35,419 nucleotides of DNA from Acetobacteraceae bacterium (lineage in GTDB: Bacteria; Pseudomonadota; Alphaproteobacteria; Acetobacterales; Acetobacteraceae). The stretch spans positions 1 through 35,419 of the forward strand of contig CANJJS010000053.1 of NCBI GenBank assembly GCA_947474705.1, read 5' to 3'. The translations under genes were made by a program, and so were the position numbers. Positions 23,201-31,621 of this stretch are shown piece after piece; positions within the stretch are counted from its first letter, which is position 1, and the number at the start of each line of letters is the position of its first letter. Under the pieces are notes generated by a model. The model searched no databases. It worked only from the letters and a program-made list of their open reading frames with translations, and had not been told where the DNA came from.

Positions 23201-25497
23201 TTGCCAAGGTCGGTGATCAGATAAGGATTGCTGGCGCCCGCGCCGGGACGGATGTCCGTCAGCAACGAGGTCCCGGCCGAGGTTCCGTCGGTGACCCAGA
23301 GCTCGCTGCCCTGTGTCCCATTATCCGCGCTGAACAGCAGCCGTCCGCCGAACGCGGTGATCGCGGTTATATACGAATTGCCGGCCGCGCCAGGTTTGAT
23401 GTCTTTCAACAGAGACGTGCCGGTGGCGCTGCCGTCGGTGACCCAGAGTTCCGAGCCCTCGGCGGAGGTCCGCGCGGTGAACACCGCCCCGGTGCCAAGC
23501 GGGCGGAAGAAGGTGGGATAGGACGAGATCGCGCCGGGCTCGATGTCCTTCAACAGGCTGGTCCCGGCGGCGGTGCCGTCGGAGGTCCAAAGCTCGGTCC
23601 CATGCGCGGCGTCGAAGCCGGTCAACAGAAGTTGTCCGGACGGCAGCACCGCGCCGATCCCGGTGGCGCCCACCGTCGGGGCGAGGCTGGTGCCGGCGGC
23701 GGTGCCGTCGGTGACCCACAGCACGCGCCCGGCTGGACCCAGCGCATTGAACATCGCGCGCCCGCCGCCAATCGGCACCGCGTTGCTCGGCCCGCTGCCA
23801 TTCAGTCCTGGGTTGATATCCCGCAGCAGCGACGTTCCGCCCGTCGTGGTGTCGGTCACCCAGAGTTCGTTGCCGTTCACCCCGTCATTGGCGACGAAGG
23901 TGAATTTGCCGCCACCGATATCCGCGAACACCCGGTTCTGTGTCGGCGCCAGCGTGTTCGACCCGGCGTTGAACAGATTGACGTCGCCCGCGCGATGCGT
24001 GCCCGCCGAAGTGCCGTCGGTGACCCAGACCTCCGTCCCGGTGAAACCATCGTTCGCGGCGAACGCGAACTGCCCGCCGCCCAGTGCCAGGAACGACGCC
24101 GGATTGCCGCTGGCCGGCAAGGAGGGGCCCGACGTGTTTAACGTCGTCAGCGGGTTGATGTCCTTGAGAACACTGGTCCCGGCGGCGGTGCCGTCGGTGA
24201 TCCACAACTCTCGCCCCACCGTCGCGTCCGTCGCGGCGAACAACACCCGCCCATCCGTCACCGCGCCGATCAGCGTCGGCGTGCTGCTGCTCGCGCCCGG
24301 GACGATGTCCTTGACCAGCGAGGTGCCCGCGGCCGTGCCGTCGCTGACCCACAACTCCCGGCCCGTGGCCGCCGACCCCAGCGCCGAAAACACGAATTTC
24401 CCGCCGGGAAGCGGGATAAAGGTTTGCGGCCCGGACCCGGCCGCGCCGGGATTGATGTCCAGCACCCGCGAGGTGCCCCCGGACGTGCCGTCGGCGATCC
24501 ACAGCTCCACGCCGCTGGTGCCGTCGTTGGCGGCGAACACCGCCTTGCCACCTCCGATCGCTGTGAAACCGCTGGGCGACGAACCCGCCGCGCCCGCGCG
24601 AATTTCCGCGAGTTGATAGGTTCCGGCGGCGGTGCCGTCGGTCACCCAAGGCTCGGCGTTGCCGTAGCTGTAGGTCGAAAACACGACCTTGCCGTTGCCC
24701 AGCGCGGCGCCGCCGGACACGCCATTGAAGTTGGCGCCGCCTGACGTTCCCGGGAAGAGGTCCTTGACGAGCCCCGTGCCCGCCGAGGTTCCGTCGGTGA
24801 TCCAAAGTTCCCGGCCCGTCGCCGCCGTTGTGGCGCTGAACAACAGGCTCCCGCCCGGCAGACGGAAAAATCCCTGCGGCGAGGACGACGCGGTGCCCGC
24901 CGCGATATCGGCCAGCAGCGACGTGCCCGCCCCGGTGCCGTCGGTGACCCAAAGCTCGGTCCCCGTTGTCCCTTGTGTCGCCGAGAACACCGTCCGGCCA
25001 TTCGGCGCCGCCGCGAAATTGGATGGCGCCCCGCCGTTCCCGACCGTCAGCCCCCCCGAGACCACCGTCCCTGGGTTTATGTCCGCCAGCATCGATGTGC
25101 CCGCCGCGGTGCCGTCGGTGATCCAAAGCTCCGACCCGTTGGTCCCGTCGTTGGCGCGGAACAGCGCGCGTCCCGGCGCGATCGAGAAGAACGAGCCCGG
25201 CACGCTCGATCCGGGGACCAGCGAGCCCAAAGACGGGGGGAGGGTGCGAATGTCGCGCAACAGCGAGGTGCCCGCGGCGGTGCCGTCGGTGACCCACAAT
25301 TCGGTGCCCGCGATATTGTTGTTCGCGGAGAACAACATCAGACCGTTGCCCAGGTCGAAGAATCCGGTCGCGCCGCTGGTGCTGGTACCCGCGAAAATGT
25401 CGGACAAGAGCAAGGTGCCCGCTTCGGTGCCGTCGGTGATCCAGGGCTCGGTGCCCGTCAATCCATTGTTGGCATTGAAGATAATCGTTTTCGGCAC
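20289..25497 (-). CDS. giant ELWxxDGT-repeat, type I secretion-like protein, frame broken at a G8 tract
   Basis: Start GTG 25497 (VPKTIIFNANN) lies behind GGGAGG. I count 19 copies of a motif like GTELWVTDGTAAGTSLL, about one per 50 residues, over the first 960 residues; these are expected to form beta-propeller-like blades. Next is a He_PIG/cadherin-like domain (LPGWLSFDAGTQTFSGTPAN) and cadherin-like repeats (ATDANGLLSGAGLIKTGVGT occurs twice). The C-terminal beta-roll has NGNATVTLGGGSNTI repeats and ends GGSGGDTFVLPAAGSGFD plus a tail of type I secretion style. There is no N-terminal signal peptide. At 21392-21399 a run of eight G (coding strand) shifts the frame; the downstream half needs seven. 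Read straight, the 5' frame continues with non-protein-like sequence to a stop at 20617. Repaired, the product is about 1735 residues. No secretion ABC/HlyD genes are nearby. Confidence 0.85.
20758..20979 (-). repeat. two near-identical 111-bp tandem repeats in the beta-roll
   Basis: Units 20758-20868 and 20869-20979 differ at only two positions. Each codes for 37 residues with the words GNGNATVTLGGGSNTIVA and MGSPGGHTSVTL. A third, diverged copy starts at 20980. The near identity at DNA level points to a recent duplication and a capacity for copy-number change. Confidence 0.9.
21392..21399 (-). repeat. homopolymer run of eight G (coding strand) at the frameshift
   Basis: The plus strand shows A-C8-A. 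Before the tract the frame reads VTRNAGG; after it the correct frame resumes as GVATDANGLLSGAG, which matches an earlier repeat in the same protein. Seven G (or ten) would join the frames. Slipped-strand changes at such tracts cause phase variation in many surface proteins; a sequencing error is the alternative. Confidence 0.8.
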
Positions 25498-25840
25498 GAC
25501 ATGTCCTCCCACCCGGTTGTGGGGAGCATGCGGCATTGATTCGGAATATGCAACATATCATATTTTGGGTTCGGAAAGAAATCTCGTTTCGAGAATCAAT
25601 CTTCGGAGGAGATTCGAATCGTTGTTTTAGATCGAGCGTGCCGCTCAATGGTTGCGTTTCGCGTCCGGCCCGATTGTCCGGTGTTTTTCGGCCCTCCAGC
25701 GGCCGCTCGCGCCAAGTTTGCCATTCCGGTGCGCGCGCCTGGGTCTGGCGGTTACGGGACGGCGACAGCGCGCGGCCCCGCCGCATATCGATGCGCGGGC
25801 GATCGGGTGTGAGATGTCCGGCGCGCGGCGCCGGGGGCGG
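25498..25840. other. intergenic region upstream of the giant gene
   Basis: This 343-nt gap holds no convincing gene. The part next to the giant gene (about 25530-25630) is AT-rich compared with its surroundings. It has a TATGAT (minus strand, near 25560) that could be a -10 element and a small inverted repeat TCTCG-TTT-CGAGA at 25582-25594. The part next to the phosphoesterase stop is GC-rich without a clear terminator. Confidence 0.4.
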
Positions 25841-26431
25841 TCAGCCGCCGTAGCGGGGATCGCGGTAATCGATCACCTGGACGTCTTCCGAAACCGTATC
25901 CAGGACCGCGCAGCTCAGTTGCCGGTCGTTGCGGCTGTCGCGCGCGTCGCCCGCCGAGCCCGGATTGATCACCAGCACCGAACCCACGCGCTTCACCACC
26001 TGGCAATGGGTATGGCCGTAAAGCACGATATCGGCATCCGCCTCGGCGAAGCGGTCGAGTTTCGCGCTGTGCGGGTGGATATACTCGCCGCGCGGTTCCC
26101 AGGGCGTGGAATGGATCATCAGCAAACGCCGTGTCCCGAGTTCCAGATATTTGCGATGCGGCTGGCTCGCCAGGAACGCCAGCAGGTCCGGATCGATTCC
26201 GGGCCGATCGCGCGCGCGCTGCCCGGCGGGGGACATGAAGACTTCCTCGTGATTGCCCTGTATGATGTGCGCCTTGCGCTCGATCAGCCGGGTCACGACG
26301 TCGTTGGAGAACTGGTATTCGAAAATACTGTCGCCGAGACACAGCAATTCGTCGACATCCCCCATCGCCGCCAGAGCGAGGTCGAGGCCCTGAACATTGC
26401 AATGCAGGTCCGAAACAATTCCAACTTTCAA
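25841..26431 (-). CDS. metallophosphoesterase (YfcE/MJ0936-like)
   Basis: 196 residues of the calcineurin-like fold. Metal-ligand motifs are in order: GIVSDLHCN (D-x-H), LCLGDSIFE (GD), IIQGNHEEV (GNHE), LLMIHSTPW and VLYGHTHCQ (GHTH). Substrates of these two-metal enzymes include phosphodiesters and cyclic nucleotides; the natural one is unknown. The start is TTG 26431 (LKVGIVSDLH) with GGAG upstream; no ATG or GTG is near, and the longer frame upstream is not protein-like. It is last in a run of same-strand genes from the PDZ protein gene on, separated from the hydrolase gene by 125 nt. Confidence 0.88.
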   Translation of the reverse strand: MKVGIVSDLHCNVQGLDLALAAMGDVDELLCLGDSIFEYQFSNDVVTRLIERKAHIIQGNHEEVFMSPAGQRARDRPGIDPDLLAFLASQPHRKYLELGTRRLLMIHSTPWEPRGEYIHPHSAKLDRFAEADADIVLYGHTHCQVVKRVGSVLVINPGSAGDARDSRNDRQLSCAVLDTVSEDVQVIDYRDPRYGG

Positions 26432-26556
26432 AACGCGTGCTCCGTATGTGGGAAGCGCAAGGGATGTCCCCAAGGGACGCCCCGGTGCCGGACGAGCGGC
26501 CAGGCCGCCCCGCCCGGGGCGAAGCGCCGCCACCGGCGGCACGCCCGCTCGCGAGA

Positions 26557-27303
26557 TTATTTCGGCGTGTGCCGGTCCAGGAAGGCGATGACCCGGGTCC
26601 GCTGCTCTTCCATGTGCTCTGGCCCGCGCCAGTTCCGGACGACCTCCATGCCGGGGATCAGCCGTTCCAGCTCGGCGCTGGTCGCGGCCGGGTGCGGGAT
26701 ATCGGTGCCGGGCAGGAGGATTTTCGGAATGGGGCAGTTCCGGACGAAATCGCGATCGGCGCAGAAGACGAAATCGCCACCCCACATGTTCTCACTGAAA
26801 CCGCGGATTTTTTCTTCGCCGAGGTCGGGGCGTTTGGCGCGGATTTCCGCGCTCCACGCCACCGCGCCTTCCGGGAAATAGTTCGGGTGATCTGGATGCA
26901 GGCCGATCGGGTTTTGCAACACTTCCGCCGTCACCCGGCCGGGCGCCGCCTTGCCGGCCATCAAACAAAAGCTGCCGCCGATGCAGCCGCCAAGGACGTG
27001 GAATTTGTCATGGCCAAGGTGGTCCATCAGCGCGATGTGATCGGCGGCGTAGGTGTGCCAGCCGTGATCGGCTTCGATGGCGCATTTCGACTGACCGGCG
27101 TTGCGCTGGTCCATCGCGACGACGCGATATTTGGACGCCAGGACATCGGTCCAGTCGCACCAGGAGCGTTGGGGCCCCTCGGCGGGATGGTGCCACATGG
27201 CCAGGTTGGACCGCAGGCCGCCGGGGGCGAACAGCAGCATCGGATATCCGTTGCCGAATTCCTCGTAATATATCTCGCCATCCGGGCGTTTCAGCATGGG
27301 CAT
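26557..27303 (-). CDS. alpha/beta hydrolase with a Cys nucleophile
   Basis: 248 residues starting at ATG 27303 behind GAGGAG. The fold is clear: MLLFAPGGLRSNLAMWHHP, VVAMDQRNAGQS, the nucleophile elbow HVLGGCIGGSF, the acid Asp near LLPGTDIPHP and the His in NWRGPEHMEEQ. The elbow is G-G-C-I-G-G, with Cys where most members have Ser, giving a Cys-Asp-His triad as in dienelactone hydrolase. The substrate is unknown. It lies 22 nt after ribF and is probably co-transcribed. Confidence 0.85.
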   Translation of the reverse strand: MPMLKRPDGEIYYEEFGNGYPMLLFAPGGLRSNLAMWHHPAEGPQRSWCDWTDVLASKYRVVAMDQRNAGQSKCAIEADHGWHTYAADHIALMDHLGHDKFHVLGGCIGGSFCLMAGKAAPGRVTAEVLQNPIGLHPDHPNYFPEGAVAWSAEIRAKRPDLGEEKIRGFSENMWGGDFVFCADRDFVRNCPIPKILLPGTDIPHPAATSAELERLIPGMEVVRNWRGPEHMEEQRTRVIAFLDRHTPK

Positions 27304-27325
27304 GATCGGGCTCCTCGTCGGTTTT

Positions 27326-28252
27326 TTATTTTGGTCCCAGCAGCAGCCGGGCCTGCGCGGCATCCGCCGCGATTTGCGCCTTCAGTTCGTCCAGACCGGA
27401 GAATTTCACTTCCGGGCGGATATAGGCGATCAGCGACACCGCGATTTCGGTGCCGTAAATATCGCCGGAAAAGTCGAACAGGTTCACTTCCAGGCGGCTC
27501 TCCGGCCCCGCGTTGACCGTCGGGCGGCGTCCGATATTCGCGACGCCGTTGTAAACCGTGCCGTCCGCCGTCCGGATCGTCACGGCGTAGACGCCTCGGG
27601 CGGGCTCCAGGTGGCGGCCAAGGGCGACGTTGGCGGTCGGAAAGCCGATGGTGCGGCCGCGTTTGTCGCCATGGGCGACCTCGCCGCGGATGGCCCAGGG
27701 GCGGCCGAGTTCGGCGGTGGCGCGTTCGGGGTAACCGTCCTGGAGGGCGCGGCGGATGCGGGTGGACGACAGCGGGCCGCCATCGTCGGTGACCGGCGGC
27801 ACGCGGGTGACGCCGATGCCAAGGGCGGCGGCGCGCGCGGCCATGAACCCGGTGTCGCCGCCGCGGCGGTGGCCGAACGCGAAGTCGGCACCGGTCGTCA
27901 GATGACGCGCGCCAAGGCCGCGATGCAGCACGTCGCCGACAAAGGATTCGGCGGTCGTCAGGCTGAATTCGTGGTTGAACGGCAGTTCGAACAGCAGGTC
28001 GCAGCCCAGCGCGGCGAGGGCGTCGGCCCGCTCGGCGGACAAGGTCAGCCGGAACGGCGGGTCGTCCTGGCGAAAGATTTCCCGCGGGTGCGGTTCGAAG
28101 GTCAGCACCCCCAGCGGCGCCTCTGGCCGCGCGGCCTGAGCGGCGGCCAGCACCGCGGCGTGGCCGAGATGCACGCCGTCGAAATTGCCCAGCGCGAGCG
28201 TCGCGCCCCGGGCATCGGCGGGTAGATCCCGCCAGTCGCGGAACACGCGCAT
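27326..28252 (-). CDS. ribF: bifunctional riboflavin kinase/FAD synthetase RibF
   Basis: RibF turns riboflavin into FMN and FAD. The N-terminal nucleotidyltransferase has ALGNFDGVHLGHAAVL, LTFEPHPREIF, the FAFGHRRGGD segment and SSTRIRRAL. The C-terminal kinase has GRTIGFPTANVAL and EVNLFDFSGDIYG. 308 residues, full length. The ATG at 28252 overlaps the TGA of a small upstream open frame (TGATG), suggesting coupling. The hydrolase gene follows 22 nt downstream. Confidence 0.95.
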   Translation of the reverse strand: MRVFRDWRDLPADARGATLALGNFDGVHLGHAAVLAAAQAARPEAPLGVLTFEPHPREIFRQDDPPFRLTLSAERADALAALGCDLLFELPFNHEFSLTTAESFVGDVLHRGLGARHLTTGADFAFGHRRGGDTGFMAARAAALGIGVTRVPPVTDDGGPLSSTRIRRALQDGYPERATAELGRPWAIRGEVAHGDKRGRTIGFPTANVALGRHLEPARGVYAVTIRTADGTVYNGVANIGRRPTVNAGPESRLEVNLFDFSGDIYGTEIAVSLIAYIRPEVKFSGLDELKAQIAADAAQARLLLGPK

Positions 28253-28314
28253 CAGCCGCGTTGCCCGTCGAAGAGAGGTGCGAGGTCGTATCCGGTGCTC
28301 ATGTATCGTCCCAT
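28252..28314 (-). CDS. possible 20-codon leader peptide overlapping ribF
   Basis: ATG 28314 opens MGRYMSTGYDLAPLFDGQRG, whose TGA (28254-28252) overlaps the ribF ATG as TGATG. ATG 28302 would give 16 residues. The frame stays open upstream, so it could also be the 3' end of a longer gene remnant. The composition looks protein-like and the stop-start overlap is the arrangement of coupled genes, but I do not recognise it. No clear ribosome site is seen. Confidence 0.25.
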   Translation of the reverse strand: MGRYMSTGYDLAPLFDGQRG

Positions 28315-28432
28315 TGCGTTCGCGCGCGCCTTTCTGGCGCGGTCCGGGCCTGGGATCAACCGCGGCGCGGGCAACGGGGCGTCGATGCGCGGAGATCGCG
28401 CCCTTACCGGCCCGCCCGTCCGCCTGGACGGG

Positions 28433-29500
28433 TCAGCTCGCCGGCTGCGCGGAGACCGTCAGAATCGTGGAGTGGATCAAACCTTCTCGCATCAAACGCA
28501 CCTCGACCTGATGGCCGATGCGTTCGGGCGCGAGAAAAGCCCGCAGCGCGTGGTTGCCGCTGGTCGACGCCCCGTCGAGCGACAGCAACACGTCCCCGGA
28601 CCGCAAACCGGCCAGGTCCGCCGGCCCGCCGCGGGTGACCCCGACCACCTGCCGCGCGGTGCGCTGGCCCGCCCGGTGCGCGAGGTTTTCCGGGACGGTG
28701 ATGGGTTGCAAGGACACGCCCAGCCAGCCGCGGTTGCTCCCGCCATTGGCGACGGGAACCGGACGGGTCCACTGCACCGGCTGTTCCGCCACCGGTGCCG
28801 GCGTGGCGGGTTGGGTCATCGCGGGTTGGGCCATTGCCTGGGACGGCATCGCGACCTGTGGGATCGGCGCCACCGTCGGCAGTGTCATGGTCTGCGCCGG
28901 CGAGGCGGCCGTGCCGTTTTGCTGCCCCGAAGTCGCCGCCTCGACGAACCGGGCGATGGTCCCGTGCGGCACCACGATGGCGTCGCCGCCCGGAGACACG
29001 CTGGCGAGGCCCAGCAGCCGTCCTTCCGCGTCCAGGACCATGCCGCCATGGCTGACGCGTTTCCCCGACAAATCGAGGGCGATCGCCGTCCCGGTCCCGC
29101 CACCGCCATGTGTCCGCGGAAACCCATGGATCATCGTCAACCGCGCGGTCGGGCTGCCGTCGAAGTCCGCCGCCATGACCATCACCAGCGAGCCGATCGT
29201 CGCGCTCCGCGCCGGTTCCGGCGCGTTCAGCGGCACCGAACTGTCCAGCAGCAAGGAGGCGAGGTTGTTGACTGGGTCGCGCGGGCCGGGCCGGGCGGAG
29301 ATCAGCGCGCCGCTGGCCAGGACGATCGTGTAACCGGCCGCGGCGGGCAGCGCCTGGTCAGTGGTCACCACCAGGTCGTTGCGCCACAAAAAACCGGTGA
29401 CATGCATGTTCTGGCCAACCCGGATCGCGGTCAGCGCGGGCGCGGCGGCGGCCACCAGCAGCGTCACCGCTTCGGATACCTTGCCCAGAGAAAGCGTCAT
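28433..29500 (-). CDS. HtrA-like PDZ protein lacking the catalytic triad (pseudoprotease)
   Basis: 355 residues: a trypsin-like domain (about 1-190), a Pro/Ala/Met-rich linker (QAMAQPAMTQPATPAPVAEQ) and a C-terminal PDZ domain (GWLGVSLQPITVP, GGPADLAGLRSGDVLLSLDG). Against HtrA proteases the His of TAAH is Gln in VVTTDQAL, the Asp of DPxxDIA is Asn in DPVNNLASLL, and the Ser of GNSGGP is His in RVSHGGMVL. All three triad residues are gone while the fold is kept. A scaffold or sensor role is inferred. No signal peptide is obvious (TLSLGKVSEAVTLLVAAAAP is only mildly hydrophobic). Confidence 0.8.
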   Translation of the reverse strand: MTLSLGKVSEAVTLLVAAAAPALTAIRVGQNMHVTGFLWRNDLVVTTDQALPAAAGYTIVLASGALISARPGPRDPVNNLASLLLDSSVPLNAPEPARSATIGSLVMVMAADFDGSPTARLTMIHGFPRTHGGGGTGTAIALDLSGKRVSHGGMVLDAEGRLLGLASVSPGGDAIVVPHGTIARFVEAATSGQQNGTAASPAQTMTLPTVAPIPQVAMPSQAMAQPAMTQPATPAPVAEQPVQWTRPVPVANGGSNRGWLGVSLQPITVPENLAHRAGQRTARQVVGVTRGGPADLAGLRSGDVLLSLDGASTSGNHALRAFLAPERIGHQVEVRLMREGLIHSTILTVSAQPAS

Positions 29501-29509
29501 CGGGTCGTG

Positions 29510-29549
29510 CCTCGGTTATGGGGCGGGTTATCGCCCCGCCGAACCGAGG
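29510..29549 (-). terminator. strong two-part hairpin between acyl-CoA ligase and PDZ genes
   Basis: The outer arms CCTCGGTT/AACCGAGG (8 bp) and inner arms GGGGCG/CGCCCC (6 bp) pair around a 6-nt loop. It lies 107 nt after the ligase stop and 9 nt before the PDZ protein ATG on the minus strand. There is no T-run, so it may end the ligase transcript or be a 5' leader structure that covers the ribosome site. Confidence 0.5.
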
Positions 29550-29656
29550 GGCCGGTTCCGTCGACGTGCCGCGCCGCATCCTGTTTTGCCAGACCTTCGC
29601 GCGAATGTGAACAGTCCATGGCGGCGGCGTTAAACAGAAAATATGTAAGTGTAGCA

Positions 29657-31291
29657 TCACTCAAGATAATGGTCCCGATATTTATCCCGAAGCGTTGTTT
29701 TTTGGATTTTCCCGGTCGCGGTATGTGGCAATTCCGGCACCACCAGGACCGCGTCCGGCAGCCACCATTTCGCGACCTTGCCCTCGAACATTTGCAGCAC
29801 GGACTCAGTTACAACCGTATGTCCCGCGCGGGCCACCACCAGCAACAATGGCCGCTCGTCCCACTTCGGGTGGCGCGCCGCGATCACCGCCGCTTCCGCC
29901 ACATCGGGATGCGATACCGCGATGTTTTCGAGCGCGATCGAACTGATCCACTCGCCGCCCGATTTAATGACGTCCTTGGAACGATCGGTGATTTCCATGA
30001 ACCCGTCCGGATCGATCGTCGCGACATCGCCGGTCGCGAACCATCCGCCCGCGTCCAGCGCGCTGCCCGGTTCGTCGCCGTAATAGGCGCTGGCAACCCA
30101 GGGGCCACGGACTTTCAAATCGCCGAAGGCCTTGCCATCCCAGGGGAGCGCGTTGTCGTCCGCGTCGACGATCTTCATGTCGATGCCCGGCAGCACCCGC
30201 CCCTGGCGCAACATCTGCCGCGTCGCTTCGGGCCCCGTCAGCCCGGTCTGCGCCGGTTTGGGCGCGTTATAGGTGCCGACCGGACTTAACTCGGTCATGC
30301 CCCAGCCATGTTCGACCCGAACATCGTACTCGTCCCGGAACGCGTCGATCAGAACCGGCGGCGCGGCGGACCCGCCGGTCATGATCCGTTTCACCGTGTC
30401 GAGCCGCGCCCCGCTGGACCGGAGATGTTGCAGCACGCCCAGCCAGACCGTGGGCACGCCGCAACTCAGCGTTACCCGCTCCTCGTTAAACAACCCGGTC
30501 ATGGAGGGACCGTCGAGATGCCGCCCAGGCAGCACCAGCGTCGCGCCCGTCAGCGCCGCGGCATAGGGGATGCCCCAGGCGTTGACATGAAACATCGGCA
30601 CAACCGGCAGCACGCGCGTGGTGGCGCGCATGTCCAGCACATCCGGCAGCGCCACGGCATAGGCATGAATGACCGTCGAGCGATGGCTATACAACACACC
30701 CTTCGGCCGACCCGTCGTGCCCGAAGTATAACACAGCGCGCTCGCGGTGTTCTCGTCGAATTCCGGCCAGGCGAAATCCTCTCCCGCGGCGTCGAGCAGC
30801 GTGTCGTAGCAGTGCAGCCGCATGCTCGGCGTCAGCGCCACCTCGGGCATGGCCTCCGGCGCGCAGAGCAACACGACATCGCGGACATGCGCCTTCGCCG
30901 CCTCGGCGATCGCCCCAATCAACGGCACGAAGCTCAAATCCACGAACAGCACCTTGTCCTGGGCGTGGTTAACAATGTAACCAATATCGTCCGGATGAAG
31001 TCTGGGGTTGATTGTATGGCAAATCGCGCCCATACCCGGCGCGGCGTAATACACCTCCAGATGCCGGTACCCGTTCCACGCCAGCGTGCCCACACGGTCG
31101 CCCGCCACGACCCCCAGCCTCGCCAACACATTCGCCAGTTGCCGCGACCGGCGCTCGACATCGGCCCAACTGTGGCGGTGCGTGGTGTTTTCGTGCGTGC
31201 GGGAAATCACCTGAGCGCCGCCGTGGTGCCGCGCGGCATGGGTCAACAAGGACGAAATGGACAGGTTCCGGGATTGCATCAGGCCAAGCAT
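29657..31291 (-). CDS. fatty-acyl-CoA synthetase (AMP-binding, AlkK/FadD-like)
   Basis: 544 residues starting at ATG 31291 behind AGGAGG. It activates a carboxylic acid as acyl-AMP and then acyl-CoA. The P-loop-like motif LCYTSGTTGRPKGVLYSHRS, HGWGMTELSP, GWFATGDVATIDPDGFMEIT, KSGGEWISS and the final GKIQKTTLRDKY with the catalytic Lys are all present. The DxxP MFHVNAWGIPYAA segment matches medium/long-chain acyl-CoA ligases (AlkK type). The gene is divergent from two SDR genes that could act on related fatty substrates, with 330 nt between. Confidence 0.92.
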   Translation of the reverse strand: MLGLMQSRNLSISSLLTHAARHHGGAQVISRTHENTTHRHSWADVERRSRQLANVLARLGVVAGDRVGTLAWNGYRHLEVYYAAPGMGAICHTINPRLHPDDIGYIVNHAQDKVLFVDLSFVPLIGAIAEAAKAHVRDVVLLCAPEAMPEVALTPSMRLHCYDTLLDAAGEDFAWPEFDENTASALCYTSGTTGRPKGVLYSHRSTVIHAYAVALPDVLDMRATTRVLPVVPMFHVNAWGIPYAAALTGATLVLPGRHLDGPSMTGLFNEERVTLSCGVPTVWLGVLQHLRSSGARLDTVKRIMTGGSAAPPVLIDAFRDEYDVRVEHGWGMTELSPVGTYNAPKPAQTGLTGPEATRQMLRQGRVLPGIDMKIVDADDNALPWDGKAFGDLKVRGPWVASAYYGDEPGSALDAGGWFATGDVATIDPDGFMEITDRSKDVIKSGGEWISSIALENIAVSHPDVAEAAVIAARHPKWDERPLLLVVARAGHTVVTESVLQMFEGKVAKWWLPDAVLVVPELPHTATGKIQKTTLRDKYRDHYLE

Positions 31292-31621
31292 CGCGTTTCC
31301 TCCTGGGCTTTTTTTCGCGGTCGTGCCGATCATACGGCGAAATCGGCGGATTGGATGCCCCCGGCGGCGCCCATTCCACCGAATTTTTCTTTCACGGAGC
31401 CAAAATGCCCCCGATGCCGTGGGGCCGTAACGGCCGCGTGCCATGACACGGGTCGATCGGGCCACCGGGCGTGGCAGGGAGAATATATTCGGCGCCCGGC
31501 CTGCCCATGATGCCGGGGCCGGTTGCGAACCGGCACGCATAGGGTCAATCAATGACCCATCGCGAAAACACCCATCGAGACGCGCGGACACCGCGGCCAC
31601 CAGATCGGAAGGAAACCATCC
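31292..31621. other. divergent promoter region with two palindromes
   Basis: No gene is seen in these 330 nt. Two perfect inverted repeats sit close together: CCGGTT-GCG-AACCGG (31519-31533) and GGGTCA-ATCAA-TGACCC (31542-31558). A weaker GGCCG-TAA-CGGCC lies near 31424. The second palindrome is about 60 nt before the first SDR start and looks like a dimeric repressor site. No regulator gene is adjacent. Confidence 0.5.
31542..31558 (+). promoter_or_regulatory. palindromic operator candidate GGGTCA-N5-TGACCC
   Basis: A perfect 6-bp inverted repeat with a 5-bp centre lies in the gap between the acyl-CoA ligase and SDR genes, 8 nt after a second perfect palindrome (31519-31533). The spacing fits binding of a dimeric regulator, for example of the TetR or GntR type often found near fatty acid genes. 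The regulator itself is not in the window. Confidence 0.4.
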
